Source: Phycisphaerae bacterium
GTDB lineage: Bacteria > Planctomycetota > Phycisphaerae > Phycisphaerales > Phycisphaeraceae
Length of the DNA stretch: 64,000 nucleotides
NCBI GenBank assembly: GCA_030432595.1
Contig: JAUIGU010000004.1
Span: forward strand, 62,001-126,000
Direction: 5' to 3'
Part shown: positions 8,664 through 16,648 of the stretch, in pieces
How the letters are laid out: each line of letters begins with the position of its first letter
How positions within the stretch are numbered: the stretch's first letter is position 1
Program-made: the position numbers and the translations under genes
Notes under the pieces: model-generated
Databases searched by the model: none
Told to the model about the DNA's origin: nothing
Seen by the model: only the letters and a program-made list of their open reading frames with translations

Positions 8664-8744
8664 GGGCGGGATTCCGGGGCGGGCGCGGTGCGGCGGGCGG
8701 CGGCTTCGATGCTGAGTCGCGTCTGAACCAACAAGATCGGCCGA

Positions 8745-9356
8745 TCAGAACTGCGTCGTGAGCGGGTAGGCCATGGCGTCGAGCTCGCGCTGCAGGTCGG
8801 CGACCTCGAGCGACTCCCACGGGTCGTCGTGGCCCCAGAGCTCTTCCGACGAGGTCAGGGCGACCTGGGTGTGCAGCAGTTCGAGTTCGTCGTCGACCCA
8901 GGCGGTCTCGTCCCAGGCGCGGCTCTCGGCGACGGCCCGGGCGTAGGCGGACCAGACCTGGAGCTCGCTGCCCAACGCCTCGGCGTCGGCGAGGGCGGCG
9001 GGGCTGGCGGACGCGTCAGGAGCTTCCACGATGACGGCGTTTCCGTCGTCGGACGGGTCGGAGCCGGTCAGGGAGATGGCGACGATGGCGGTGCCCAGCG
9101 CGACGGCGGCGGCGACGGCCCAGGCGAGGCTGCCGCCGATGCGGGCCAGGACGGGCGAGGCGTCCGGGTCTGCGGTCGGGGCGTCGTGGGCGATGCTCTG
9201 GGCGGCGGTGTTGGCGGCGAGGACGGCGGCGTAGGCGCGCTGGCGCGCGGCGTCGGGCCAGTCCTGCGGCGCGAGCGCTTCGTCGAGCAGCGCGTCGAGG
9301 CGCGGGTCGGTGGGCTCGGGTTGCTCGGGTTCGTGGTTGCGGGGTGTGGCGGGCAT
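8745..9356 (-). CDS. Probable anti-sigma factor (single-pass membrane protein)
   Basis: A 203-aa protein starting at the ATG at 9356, 50 bases after the sigma gene on the same strand. The N-terminal 70 residues are acidic and Pro-rich with a short helical part (DPRLDALLDEALAPQDWPDA). One membrane helix lies at about residues 74-97 (AWAVAAAVALGTAIVAISL), then an acidic extracytoplasmic domain rich in Trp/Glu/Asp. There is no HxxxCxxC zinc anti-sigma motif. The function is inferred from gene order and the single-pass topology. A much longer open frame runs through this region into the sigma gene, but it is a shadow. Confidence 0.7.
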   Translation of the reverse strand: MPATPRNHEPEQPEPTDPRLDALLDEALAPQDWPDAARQRAYAAVLAANTAAQSIAHDAPTADPDASPVLARIGGSLAWAVAAAVALGTAIVAISLTGSDPSDDGNAVIVEAPDASASPAALADAEALGSELQVWSAYARAVAESRAWDETAWVDDELELLHTQVALTSSEELWGHDDPWESLEVADLQRELDAMAYPLTTQF

Positions 9357-9406
9357 GATCGGGCTCGCTTTGGTTTCTGTTCCTGGTGCGTGTCCGCGCG
9401 ACGTGG

Positions 9407-10087
9407 TCAGGCGGCGGGTTGTTCCATCATGGTGCGGAGTTTTTTCAGGGCGCGGTGTCCGCGGGCGAGGACGGTGCCGAGCGGTTGGTCCAGGGTCTCG
9501 GCGATCTGGGCGAAGCTCAGGCCGGCGGTGTGCCGGAGGTGGAGCAGTTCGCGGTCGGCCTCGGGCAGCTCGGCGATGCACCGGCGGAGTTGATCGACCT
9601 GCTCGGCGCGTTCGAGGTTTTCGAGCGGGCCGGGGCCGAGGTTCGAGACGCCCGAGACGACGCGGGTCTGTTGGGTCGCCCAGCCGGCGTCGCGTTCGGC
9701 CGAGCCGCTGGCGGCGGCGGCGGTCATGTCGGTGGGCGTGGCGTGGCGCTTGCGGCGGCGCATCTCGTCGCGGAGGCGGTTCATGGCGATGCGGAAGAGC
9801 CAGGCCTCGAAGCGGCCGCGTTCTTGGTAGCGGGCGTGTCCGGGTGGGGCGGTGTCGCCGGCGTCGTCTTGGTGGTCTTGTTCGTCTTGCTGGTTTTTGC
9901 GGAGCACCTCCACGAGTTTGACGAAGGTCTGTTGGGCGAGTTCCTCGGCGAGTTCGCGGTCGCCGCACTGTTTGAACAGCAGGCCGAACACGCGCCGGCC
10001 GTACGCGTCGAGCAGGTCGGCCCACGCCTGCGCGTCGCCGGCCCCGGCCCGTTGCAGCGTTGCTGGGACATCGAGTTCCGGGGTCAT
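9407..10087 (-). CDS. ECF-family RNA polymerase sigma factor (1)
   Basis: A 226-aa sigma-70 family factor with region 2 (DLLDAYGRRVFGLLFKQ ... ELAEELAQQTFVKLVEVL, then RFEAWLFRIAMNRLRDEMRR) and region 4 (LPEADRELLHLRHTAGLSF, QIAETLDQPLGTVLARGHRA). The linker before the RFEAWLFRIA segment is unusual: a run of Gln/Asp/Glu/His (NQQDEQDHQDD). A second Ala/Ser/Gly-rich linker separates regions 2 and 4. The ATG at 10087 is chosen because the protein starts MTPELDVPATL just before region 2; the open frame continues far upstream but without sense. It heads an operon with the anti-sigma-like and exported Arg/Asp-rich genes, and it diverges from the phosphoesterase gene. Confidence 0.92.
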   Translation of the reverse strand: MTPELDVPATLQRAGAGDAQAWADLLDAYGRRVFGLLFKQCGDRELAEELAQQTFVKLVEVLRKNQQDEQDHQDDAGDTAPPGHARYQERGRFEAWLFRIAMNRLRDEMRRRKRHATPTDMTAAAASGSAERDAGWATQQTRVVSGVSNLGPGPLENLERAEQVDQLRRCIAELPEADRELLHLRHTAGLSFAQIAETLDQPLGTVLARGHRALKKLRTMMEQPAA

Positions 10088-10222
10088 CCGGCGGGCATCC
10101 CGGGGTTGGGTCTCGGGCCCGTGGTGGGCCGGGAGACGGCGAGTACGGCTCATTCGCCGCGGGGGAAACGCCCCGCGGTGGCCCATTATTGCAGGTCCGG
10201 GCGGTCCGGCCGCGTATCCCTT

Positions 10223-11143
10223 GTGCCCGCCGGGCGTTACACTCGGCCGGCCTTGCCTGCGACCGGATCGCCCAGCCCGCTGGATGTCAACGACGCCGCC
10301 GCCGTGGCCGACGTCCTGCGGCGGTGTGCCGAGCTGAACCTGAGCCAGAAAGCCCGGACCGGCGGGTCGATCCACCTGGGCAAAAAGGGCACGCTCGTCG
10401 CCACCGGGGACCTGCACGACCACGGCCCGAACCTGCAGCGGATCACGAAGTACGCCGACCTGGACGCGGGGAAGAGCCGGCATCTGATCCTCCACGAGGT
10501 GATCCACGGCGAGAACCTGCTCCACGACGCCGACCTGTCGGTGCGGACGCTGGCCCGCGTCGCCGAGCTGAAGGTGAAGTACCCCGATCAGGTCCACCTG
10601 CTCCAGAGCAACCACGAGCTGGCCCAGATGCTCGGCGAGGGGATCATGAAGGACGGGATCTCGTCGGTCGAGGCCTTCGATGAGGGCCTGGCCTACCTCT
10701 ACGGCGACGACGCCGAGGACGTGGCGGCGGCGGTGGACGAATACGTCGATTCGCTCGCGTTGTGCGTGCGGTGCGGCAACGGGGTGATGGTCGCGCATTC
10801 GCTGCCGGCCCCGCGCCGCATCGAGGACTTCGACAAGGACGTGCTCGACCGGGAGATCACGGACGAGGATCTGTCGATTCACGGCTCGGCGTACGACATG
10901 GTGTGGGGCCGGTACCAGAACAAAAAGATCATGACCGAGCTGGCCGAGGCTTGGGGCGTGAGTGTCTTCGTGCTGGGGCACCAGCCGGCGGAGATGGGGT
11001 ACGAACCGCTGGGCGACAACGGGATCATCCTCGCGTCGGACCACGGGCACGGGCAGCTCTTGCCGATCGATCTGAGCGCGACGTACGAGCGTGACGAGTT
11101 GATCGAGTTGCTGGTGCCGATCAACAGCATCCGGCTGGATTGA
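10223..11143 (+). CDS. Metallophosphoesterase (calcineurin-like)
   Basis: Roughly 300 aa with the metal-binding blocks of the calcineurin-like phosphoesterase fold: ATGDLHDHGPNLQ (GDxHD variant), LLQSNHELAQML (the GNHE position reads SNHE), a later VAHSLPAPRR, and the C-terminal FVLGHQPAE with SDHGHGQLL (GH...GH). The target, protein phosphoserine/threonine or a small molecule, cannot be called. The start is uncertain: no in-frame ATG precedes the catalytic blocks, so a GTG at 10223 or a TTG at 10253 must be used. A TTACACT box at 10237-10243 would suit a near-leaderless TTG start. The gene diverges from the ECF sigma gene. Confidence 0.8.
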   Translation: MPAGRYTRPALPATGSPSPLDVNDAAAVADVLRRCAELNLSQKARTGGSIHLGKKGTLVATGDLHDHGPNLQRITKYADLDAGKSRHLILHEVIHGENLLHDADLSVRTLARVAELKVKYPDQVHLLQSNHELAQMLGEGIMKDGISSVEAFDEGLAYLYGDDAEDVAAAVDEYVDSLALCVRCGNGVMVAHSLPAPRRIEDFDKDVLDREITDEDLSIHGSAYDMVWGRYQNKKIMTELAEAWGVSVFVLGHQPAEMGYEPLGDNGIILASDHGHGQLLPIDLSATYERDELIELLVPINSIRLD

Positions 11144-11243
11144 GCAGATTCTGTGTCCGGCGTCGGCGTTCGCGGTGCGCGCTAGGATGTTTTGGATCGA
11201 GCGTCATGATTGCATTGATGGCCGGATCGAAAAGGAGCTCAAT

Positions 11244-11906
11244 ATGAAGTCTCGCGTTTCCCGTGTCTCCCGTATTCCGCTTTTGTGTTGGTTGGCCGTG
11301 CCGTTGATCGTGGCGGGCGCGGCGGTGCTGGCGGTGGCCGATCACCACGGCGGCGCGGCGGAAGGGGCGGTCGCCGGCGCGGTCGAAGGGGCCGCCGAGG
11401 GCGACGCGGTGGCGGCGGCGGAGGACGCCATGATGCCGCACCCGTTCCTGGTGGAGCGGGCGGTCGCGGTGCTTACGCCGACCGAGGGCAACGCGGTGAC
11501 GGGCGAGGTGATGTTCGAGCAGATCGACGCCGACCGGGTGCGGATCACCGCGGAGGTCAGCGGCCTGACGCCCAACGCGCAGCACGGGTTCCACATCCAC
11601 GAGTTCGGCGACATCTCCGCGGCGGACGGCACGGCGACGGGCGGGCACTACAACCCGCAGGGCCACGACCACGCGCTGCCCACCGGCGAGTCGGCGCGCC
11701 ACGCCGGGGACCTGGGCAACCTCACCGCCGACGCCAACGGCGACGCGAGCTACGGCATGATCGTCGAGAACCTCAGCATCGCGGGCGCGATGAACCCGAT
11801 CCTGGGCCGCGGCGTCATCGTCCACGCCAAACCCGACGACGGCGGCCAACCCACGGGCAACGCGGGCGCGCGGATCGCGCAGGGCGTGATCGGCGTGCAT
11901 CAATAA
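11244..11906 (+). CDS. sodC: Exported Cu/Zn superoxide dismutase lacking the disulfide cysteines
   Basis: Dismutates superoxide in the periplasm or at the envelope. It is 220 aa with an N-terminal signal or anchor (residues about 11-32) and an Ala/Gly/Glu-rich linker before the catalytic domain. Metal ligands are recognisable: His117 and His119 in GFHIHEFGD, His135 in GGHYNP, His143, His153 and Asp156 in RHAGDLGN, and His194 in GVIVHAKPDD. The guidance arginine is Arg210 in GNAGARIAQGV. The two cysteines that normally form the structural disulfide are both replaced, by Ile124 in FGDISAADG and Gln213 in IAQGVIG, and the mature chain has no cysteine. AAGGAG lies eight bases before the ATG at 11244, fixing the start. 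Confidence 0.93.
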   Translation: MKSRVSRVSRIPLLCWLAVPLIVAGAAVLAVADHHGGAAEGAVAGAVEGAAEGDAVAAAEDAMMPHPFLVERAVAVLTPTEGNAVTGEVMFEQIDADRVRITAEVSGLTPNAQHGFHIHEFGDISAADGTATGGHYNPQGHDHALPTGESARHAGDLGNLTADANGDASYGMIVENLSIAGAMNPILGRGVIVHAKPDDGGQPTGNAGARIAQGVIGVHQ

Positions 11907-11934
11907 AAACGCATCGAGGGGTGGGCGGATTCTT

Positions 11935-12006
11935 AGCTGCGACGCCACGCGCCGCAGAACACCGCGACGCGGATGGGAAAAGACTGCGACGCGTGGCGTC
12001 GCAGCT
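11935..12006. repeat. 17-bp perfect inverted repeat between convergent genes
   Basis: Arms at 11935-11951 and 11990-12006 pair perfectly over 17 bases around a 38-base spacer. The element separates the 3' ends of sodC and the DUF2203 gene. The long spacer and the absence of a T-tract make it atypical as an intrinsic terminator, though it could serve both strands. Confidence 0.7.
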
Positions 12007-12033
12007 CAATGTGTATTTCGGTTGGTTGTGCGG

Positions 12034-12468
12034 TTACGCCGCGGCGCTGAGGTGGTCCAGCGAGCGCCGTTGGGTAATGCTCTCGTCCTGCTCGTGGAAG
12101 TGGTTGACCGCGGGCTCGCCGGGCTTCCAGGACAGCAGGATGGTGCGGCCGTCGTGCTCGGCGGGGAAGGCGACGATGCCGCGCTCGAAGTCGCGCAACT
12201 CGACGCCGGCGTCGTGCAGTTCGTCCACGAGCCCGCCGAGCCGGTCCATGGCGCACTCGTAGGTCGCCTCGGCGTGTTCGTCGAGCGTGGTGGGCCCGCC
12301 CGCGTCGATGGCGAGGTCGCGGCGCATCGCCACGATCACCCCGTACTGCTCGGTGATGTCGTCCACGATCTTGCGGACGTAGGCCAGCGAGCGGTTGGCC
12401 TCGTCGAGCGCAAAGCGTTTGCGGGTGGCGTGGTGGGCGGGCAGGTCCTGGGTGGTCGCTTCGGGCAT
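12034..12468 (-). CDS. DUF2203 family protein
   Basis: A 144-aa cytoplasmic protein of a widespread family without a known function. Family-like segments are [21 protein letters not shown] at the N-terminus, a central acidic helix ([19 protein letters not shown]) and the ending [22 protein letters not shown] with NHFHEQDE. The ATG at 12468 is preferred over the in-frame GTG at 12480, because a GGAGGTG sequence lies about nine bases ahead of the ATG and includes that GTG. It is convergent with sodC. Confidence 0.85.
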   Translation of the reverse strand: MPEATTQDLPAHHATRKRFALDEANRSLAYVRKIVDDITEQYGVIVAMRRDLAIDAGGPTTLDEHAEATYECAMDRLGGLVDELHDAGVELRDFERGIVAFPAEHDGRTILLSWKPGEPAVNHFHEQDESITQRRSLDHLSAAA

Positions 12469-12685
12469 CGTTTCGGACACCTCCGGGCGGGGCGGCGGGC
12501 GGGATCGGGCCCGCAGATGGGGTTTCTATCGACCCAAAACCGCCGTGATCTCAAACTTCGCGGTCTCGCTGGCCGGCGGTCGGACCGCAAAAAAAAACGA
12601 ATGCCTGAATCCATCGGCGTCTCGGCCGCGAAAGCACGTCTGGTGTTGGAATGATCCCTCCCCTCACATGACAAGGAGTTATCGG

Positions 12686-13216
12686 ATGAACATTGGACGC
12701 CTCGTATTGGTTCCGACTCTCTCCGCCGGCCTGACCGTTGGGATGGCCCAGCTGACCTTAGGCGGCCACCACACGCACGGCTCGGCGGACGACAAGCCCG
12801 ACATCGTCGAGACCGCGGTCGCGGCCGGCCAGTTCAAGACCCTCGCGGCGGCGCTCGAGGCCGCCGGGCTGGTGAGCACGCTTCAGGGCGACGGCCCGTT
12901 CACGGTGCTCGCACCCACGGACGAGGCGTTCGCGAAGCTTCCGGACGGCACCGTTGAGACCCTGCTCAAGCCGGAAAACAAGGACACCCTGGTGGACATC
13001 CTGACCTACCACGTGGTCAAGGGCGACATCGACGCGGTCTCGGCGGTCAAGGCCGGCGAAGCCGACGCGGTCAACGGCGACGCCTTGACCTTCTCGATCA
13101 AGGACGGCCGGCTGCAAGTCAACGGCGTGAACGTGATGATGACCGACATCGACGCCGAGAACGGCACGATCCACGTGATCGACGAGGTTCTGCTGCCGCC
13201 TAAGGATGCGCACTGA
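12686..13216 (+). CDS. Secreted fasciclin (FAS1) domain protein
   Basis: A 176-aa protein with a signal peptide and a single FAS1 domain. The H1 block reads [17 protein letters not shown], followed by [14 protein letters not shown], and the closing block is [14 protein letters not shown], so the domain is full length. FAS1 proteins act in adhesion at the cell surface. AAGGAG at 12673-12678 favours the ATG at 12686 over one at 12668. A strong terminator follows at 13250. The next genes downstream are an ECF sigma factor and an RskA-like anti-sigma, the regulator pair known to control fasciclin-type antigens in actinobacteria. Confidence 0.92.
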   Translation: MNIGRLVLVPTLSAGLTVGMAQLTLGGHHTHGSADDKPDIVETAVAAGQFKTLAAALEAAGLVSTLQGDGPFTVLAPTDEAFAKLPDGTVETLLKPENKDTLVDILTYHVVKGDIDAVSAVKAGEADAVNGDALTFSIKDGRLQVNGVNVMMTDIDAENGTIHVIDEVLLPPKDAH

Positions 13217-13249
13217 CCGACGCTCAATCGTGACGACTATCTCCCCCGT

Positions 13250-13295
13250 AAACCACGCGCCGCGATCAGGTCCGCCTGAGCGGCGCGTGGTTTTT
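13250..13295 (+). terminator. Intrinsic terminator after the fasciclin gene
   Basis: A 14-base perfect stem (13250-13263 with 13280-13293) ends in a run of five T at 13291-13295. This is the clearest rho-independent terminator in the window. It implies that the sigma factor gene downstream has its own promoter, and it argues against sigma starts upstream of about 13300. Confidence 0.85.
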
Positions 13296-13394
13296 ACCGA
13301 GGTTGCTGGCCGGTCTGAATCGGCGCCGCCTAGCATCTTATCCGGGGTGATGTTTGTCTCGGTATTTCCTTCGACCACGCTGCTCGCCGACCCC

Positions 13395-13967
13395 ATGGAA
13401 CCCGGCCCGACCGTTGACCTCGCGGATGACGACTTGCTGCCCCGCGTGGCGGCAGGCGATCCCTCGGCGGTCACGGCATGCATCGATCGATACGGCGGCC
13501 TGGTGTGGTCGCTGGCCTCGCGGATGCTCGGAGCCGGACCCGACGCGGAAGACGTTACGCAGGAAGTGTTCGTGGACCTCTGGCGCTTCGCGGAACGTTT
13601 CGACCCGGACCGCAGCAAGGAATCCACGTTTGTCGCGATGATCGCCCGGCGAAAAACGATCAGCCGTCTGCGTAAGCGCACGTCCGGGCCGAGCGTTACG
13701 GGCGGTGTCGTCGAGATGGACCTGCCCGCCGCCGGCACCCGCGACCGCGTCGCGGATCGGGAGGAGGCCGACCGGATCAAGGCGGCGATGCGACAACTCG
13801 ACCCGCCCAAGCCAGAACTGCTGAGAATGTCGATCTGCGACGGGCTGACCCACGCCCAGATTGCGGAACGGATGGACCTGCCGCTGGGCACGGTGAAGAC
13901 GCACCTGCGTCGCGGTCTGGCGAAACTTCGAGACACCTTGACGCCGGCGGGGGCGGGCGCACTATGA
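13395..13967 (+). CDS. ECF-family RNA polymerase sigma factor (2), SigK-like by context
   Basis: A 190-aa sigma factor from the ATG at 13395; the ATG at 13350 is possible, and anything earlier would cross the terminator at 13250. Region 2 is ACIDRYGGLVWSLASRML with DAEDVTQEVFVDLWRFAE and STFVAMIARRKTISRLRKR. Region 4 is PPKPELLRMSICDGLTHAQ with IAERMDLPLGTVKTHLRRGL. The stop codon overlaps the start of the RskA-like anti-sigma (ATGA), so the two are translationally coupled. The SigK assignment rests on the neighbouring RskA domain and fasciclin gene, not on a sequence search. Confidence 0.93.
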   Translation: MEPGPTVDLADDDLLPRVAAGDPSAVTACIDRYGGLVWSLASRMLGAGPDAEDVTQEVFVDLWRFAERFDPDRSKESTFVAMIARRKTISRLRKRTSGPSVTGGVVEMDLPAAGTRDRVADREEADRIKAAMRQLDPPKPELLRMSICDGLTHAQIAERMDLPLGTVKTHLRRGLAKLRDTLTPAGAGAL

Positions 13968-14737
13968 ACGATCCCACCGTCCATCCCGAAGGCCTTGACC
14001 CGGCCGACCGCCGGGAGGAGTTGCTCGCGCAGCGCGCGACCGAAGGGCTGAGCGCGGCCGAATCTGTGGAACTGCGCGGCTTGCTCGCGGATGCGCCGCA
14101 GGCGGACGATGACCGCTGGGAATACGCGGCGGCGGCGTTGGCACGCGGTGAAACCGCGCCGACCGAACTGCCGGCTGGGTTGCGATCGAAGTTGGAGCAA
14201 GACGCGGAGGCGTTTTTCAATTCATCCGGAGCGAGGGATCATGACGCGCGTCCGGGCGATGATCGGGGTCCGGTGCTTTGGTCGTTCGCGCTGGGCGCGT
14301 TGAGCGCGGCGGCGTTGATCGCGCTGGTGTTTTGGGTGTGGCCTTTGGCGGATGACGCTCCGTCCGGGCAGCGCGATTACGTGAGCCGTCCCTGGTCGGG
14401 CGTGGTCGAGGGCTACGAGCAGGTCACCGGCGAGGTGCGCTGGAGCCGGGACGCGCAGGCCGGACAGATGGTTTTCCGCGGCTTGCCCGAGAACGACCCG
14501 GCGGCGGGGCAGTATCAGCTCTGGATCGTGGACCCCGCGCGTGACGCCGAGCCGGTGGACGGCGGAGTTTTTGACGTGTCCTACGCCGACGGGAACAACG
14601 AGGTGACAGTCGATTTCGCGGCGAAGCTGCGGGTCGATGTGCCGACGGTGTTTGCCGTGACCTACGAAAAGCCCGGCGGGGTCGTGGTGTCGGAGGGGCC
14701 GCTGCTGGTCGTCGCTTCGATGGAAACCAGCGGGTAG
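13964..14737 (+). CDS. RskA-like anti-sigma factor
   Basis: A 257-aa single-pass membrane protein. The cytoplasmic N-terminal part resembles an anti-sigma domain (ELLAQRATEGLSAAESVEL ... WEYAAAALA). A membrane helix lies at about residues 106-127 (LWSFALGALSAAALIALVFWV). The extracytoplasmic C-terminal domain is of RskA type: GQMVFRGLPENDPAAGQYQL, WIVDPARDAEPVDGGVFDV and a final FAVTYEKPGGVVVSEGPLL. Such proteins hold their ECF sigma inactive and release it after proteolysis. The ATG overlaps the sigma stop codon. Confidence 0.92.
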   Translation: MNDPTVHPEGLDPADRREELLAQRATEGLSAAESVELRGLLADAPQADDDRWEYAAAALARGETAPTELPAGLRSKLEQDAEAFFNSSGARDHDARPGDDRGPVLWSFALGALSAAALIALVFWVWPLADDAPSGQRDYVSRPWSGVVEGYEQVTGEVRWSRDAQAGQMVFRGLPENDPAAGQYQLWIVDPARDAEPVDGGVFDVSYADGNNEVTVDFAAKLRVDVPTVFAVTYEKPGGVVVSEGPLLVVASMETSG

Positions 14738-14767
14738 CAACCTCACCCAGAGTGAGGCGACGGGCGA

Positions 14768-15463
14768 TCAGTCCGCATATTCCCACACCACGACTTCGAG
14801 GTTCTGGACGCCCCATTGCAGGGCGATGTCGTGCGTGGGGTAGAGCAGGTCGAGGCGGTGGCCTTTGATGGCGGCACCGCGGTCCAGGACGGGGACGGGT
14901 TTGCCGTCGTGGTAGCCGGGGATCGAGACGAGCGTGCCGAAGGGCAGCAGGTCGGTGTCGGCGGCGACGAGCTTGCCGGCGTTGGTCCAGACGCTGTAGC
15001 CCGAGGCGGTGATGCCGTCGGCGAAGTTGCCGCAGGAGCGCTCGTCGGGGCTGTACGCGGTGGTCCGCATGGTCAGCGTGCGGACGGGGCGCAGCGGCCG
15101 GCCGTCGAAGGTCGGGGCGTCGGTTGTGACTTCGGTGACGACGGTTTTTGCCGGCGACGGTTGGGCCGTGGTTTTCGCGCGGGGCGTCGCGGCGGTGTGG
15201 GGCGGGTTGGCGGTGGCGTCGGCTATGGAAAGCGTCGGGGCCTTGCGCGAGGGCGCTTCGACGGTGACGGCTTCGACGGCGGCGCGATCCGCGTCGAGTT
15301 GCATGAGCGGCACGGTGTCCTGCTGCCCGTGCATCGACGACCAGAGCGTGGCCCCCACGGCACCGCCCAGGCCCGCGGCGAAAAACAGCGCGGCGACGGC
15401 CACGCCCTTCGCGGCGAAGCGCGTGCGGCGGGTTCCGCGGTAGGGGGTGTTGGCCAAGGCCAT
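14768..15463 (-). CDS. Membrane-anchored 3D-domain protein (possible cell-wall hydrolase)
   Basis: A 231-aa protein with a membrane anchor at about residues 18-41 (VAVAALFFAAGLGGAVGAT), a Thr/Ala/Pro-rich linker and a C-terminal 3D domain, named for three conserved aspartates and related to lytic-transglycosylase catalytic domains. Its blocks are MRTTAYSPDERSCG, ADGITASGYSV, LVAADTDLLPFGTLVSIPG, VPVLDRGAAIKGHRLDLL and the ending LEVVVWEY. It probably acts on the peptidoglycan or envelope. It is a single gene, convergent with the anti-sigma gene. Confidence 0.88.
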   Translation of the reverse strand: MALANTPYRGTRRTRFAAKGVAVAALFFAAGLGGAVGATLWSSMHGQQDTVPLMQLDADRAAVEAVTVEAPSRKAPTLSIADATANPPHTAATPRAKTTAQPSPAKTVVTEVTTDAPTFDGRPLRPVRTLTMRTTAYSPDERSCGNFADGITASGYSVWTNAGKLVAADTDLLPFGTLVSIPGYHDGKPVPVLDRGAAIKGHRLDLLYPTHDIALQWGVQNLEVVVWEYAD

Positions 15464-15621
15464 GTCGGGCTCCGTCTACCTCTCCTGATCGCCCGGGCTG
15501 AGGTGGCCCGGGCCGACGGACGATTGTACCGGGCTGAGGTGGACGCGACAGCGGCCGGCCAAGAAAACTCAAGTCCGGGGCGGGGTTGAGCCGAGTGGCT
15601 GGCCCGACCTCGGGCGACGGC

Positions 15622-15969
15622 TCATTTCTTCTTCTTGGGCTTGGCTTCGGCGGTTTTTTCCGACGCGGACGTCGTCTGAACCGTGGTCTTGGCGTTTGAT
15701 GAAGGTTTTTGGCCGGGTTTTGACTCCGAAGAGCCGCCGCTGGACTTGCCTGCCCCGGGGGTGGCGACCCAGATGAGCTGGTCCGCGGCGTACCACGTGG
15801 CCGGGGCGTAGGGCTGGTGGAGCGGGCGCACGGAGACAAAGGCCTCGCCGTCGTCACGCTGGACCTCCCAGACCTTGCCGGTCATCTGGCCGTTGAGGGA
15901 CGAGACGGTGTCGCCTTTGGTGAGCGGTCGGCCGGAGACGTCGGCGGCGTGTTCGGTGGCGGTGGGCAT
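15622..15969 (-). CDS. Small basic-tailed hypothetical protein
   Basis: A 115-aa protein read from the ATG at 15969. The N-terminal half looks like a small beta-barrel, SH3/Tudor-like by pattern (LTKGDTVSSLNGQMTGKVW ... YAADQLIWV). The C-terminal half is low complexity, rich in Ser/Lys/Thr, and ends in KPKKKK. No family was recognised and no signal peptide is visible. The basic tail would suit nucleic-acid binding, which is inference only. It diverges from ndk. Longer upstream starts (to 16110) would run into the ndk promoter region. Confidence 0.6.
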   Translation of the reverse strand: MPTATEHAADVSGRPLTKGDTVSSLNGQMTGKVWEVQRDDGEAFVSVRPLHQPYAPATWYAADQLIWVATPGAGKSSGGSSESKPGQKPSSNAKTTVQTTSASEKTAEAKPKKKK

Positions 15970-16155
15970 GGCGAGATTGCGGGCGGCAGGATTCGGGACC
16001 GGAAGGGGACGATAGGCGCAGAAGCCGCGAAACTCCACGGCCGGGGCGTCTTTTCCCGATATCATCCGCCCCCCGCCGTCCGATTGACGCCGGGAAACGC
16101 CCCGCAACACGCCGCGTCAGAACCACCCCTGAACCCCGAAACCGGAGCCTCCCCC

Positions 16156-16623
16156 ATGTCTCAGGAAACCACGCTGATCATCCTCAAGCCCGACGCCGTG
16201 CAACGCGGACTGATGGGCAAGGTGCTGACCCGGCTGGAGGACAAGGGGCTCACGATTGTCGGCGGCAAGTTTCAGATGGTGCCCAAGGCGACGGCCGAGG
16301 CGCACTACGCCGAGCACGCGGGCAAGGGGTTCTACGACGGGTTGATCCGGTTCGTGACCGGGTCGCCGGTGCTGGTGCTGGCGGTGCGGGGCGTGAACGC
16401 GATCGCGGTCTGCCGGACGCTGATCGGCGCGACCAACGGGCAGAAGGCCGACCCGGGCACGATCCGCGGCGACTTCGGCATGTCCGGCGGGTACAACCTG
16501 ATCCACGGCAGCGATTCGCCGGAGTCGGCGGAGCGCGAGTTGAAGCTTTGGTTCGGCGACGGCGAGCTGGTGGATTATGAGCCGAGCCGGCAGGCGTGGG
16601 TGTACGACCCGTCCGACCTGTAA
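16156..16623 (+). CDS. ndk: Nucleoside diphosphate kinase
   Basis: A 155-aa enzyme that transfers the gamma phosphate of ATP to nucleoside diphosphates through phosphohistidine. The active-site histidine is His117 in GGYNLIHGSDSPESA. The N-terminus ETTLIILKPDAVQRGLMG and the segment ADPGTIRGDFGMS are typical. Slightly longer than the usual 135-150 residues owing to a C-terminal extension (DYEPSRQAWVYDPSDL). The ATG at 16156 is the only sensible start. Confidence 0.97.
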   Translation: MSQETTLIILKPDAVQRGLMGKVLTRLEDKGLTIVGGKFQMVPKATAEAHYAEHAGKGFYDGLIRFVTGSPVLVLAVRGVNAIAVCRTLIGATNGQKADPGTIRGDFGMSGGYNLIHGSDSPESAERELKLWFGDGELVDYEPSRQAWVYDPSDL

Positions 16624-16648
16624 ACCGCCGCGCCTTGGTGTCAGTACA

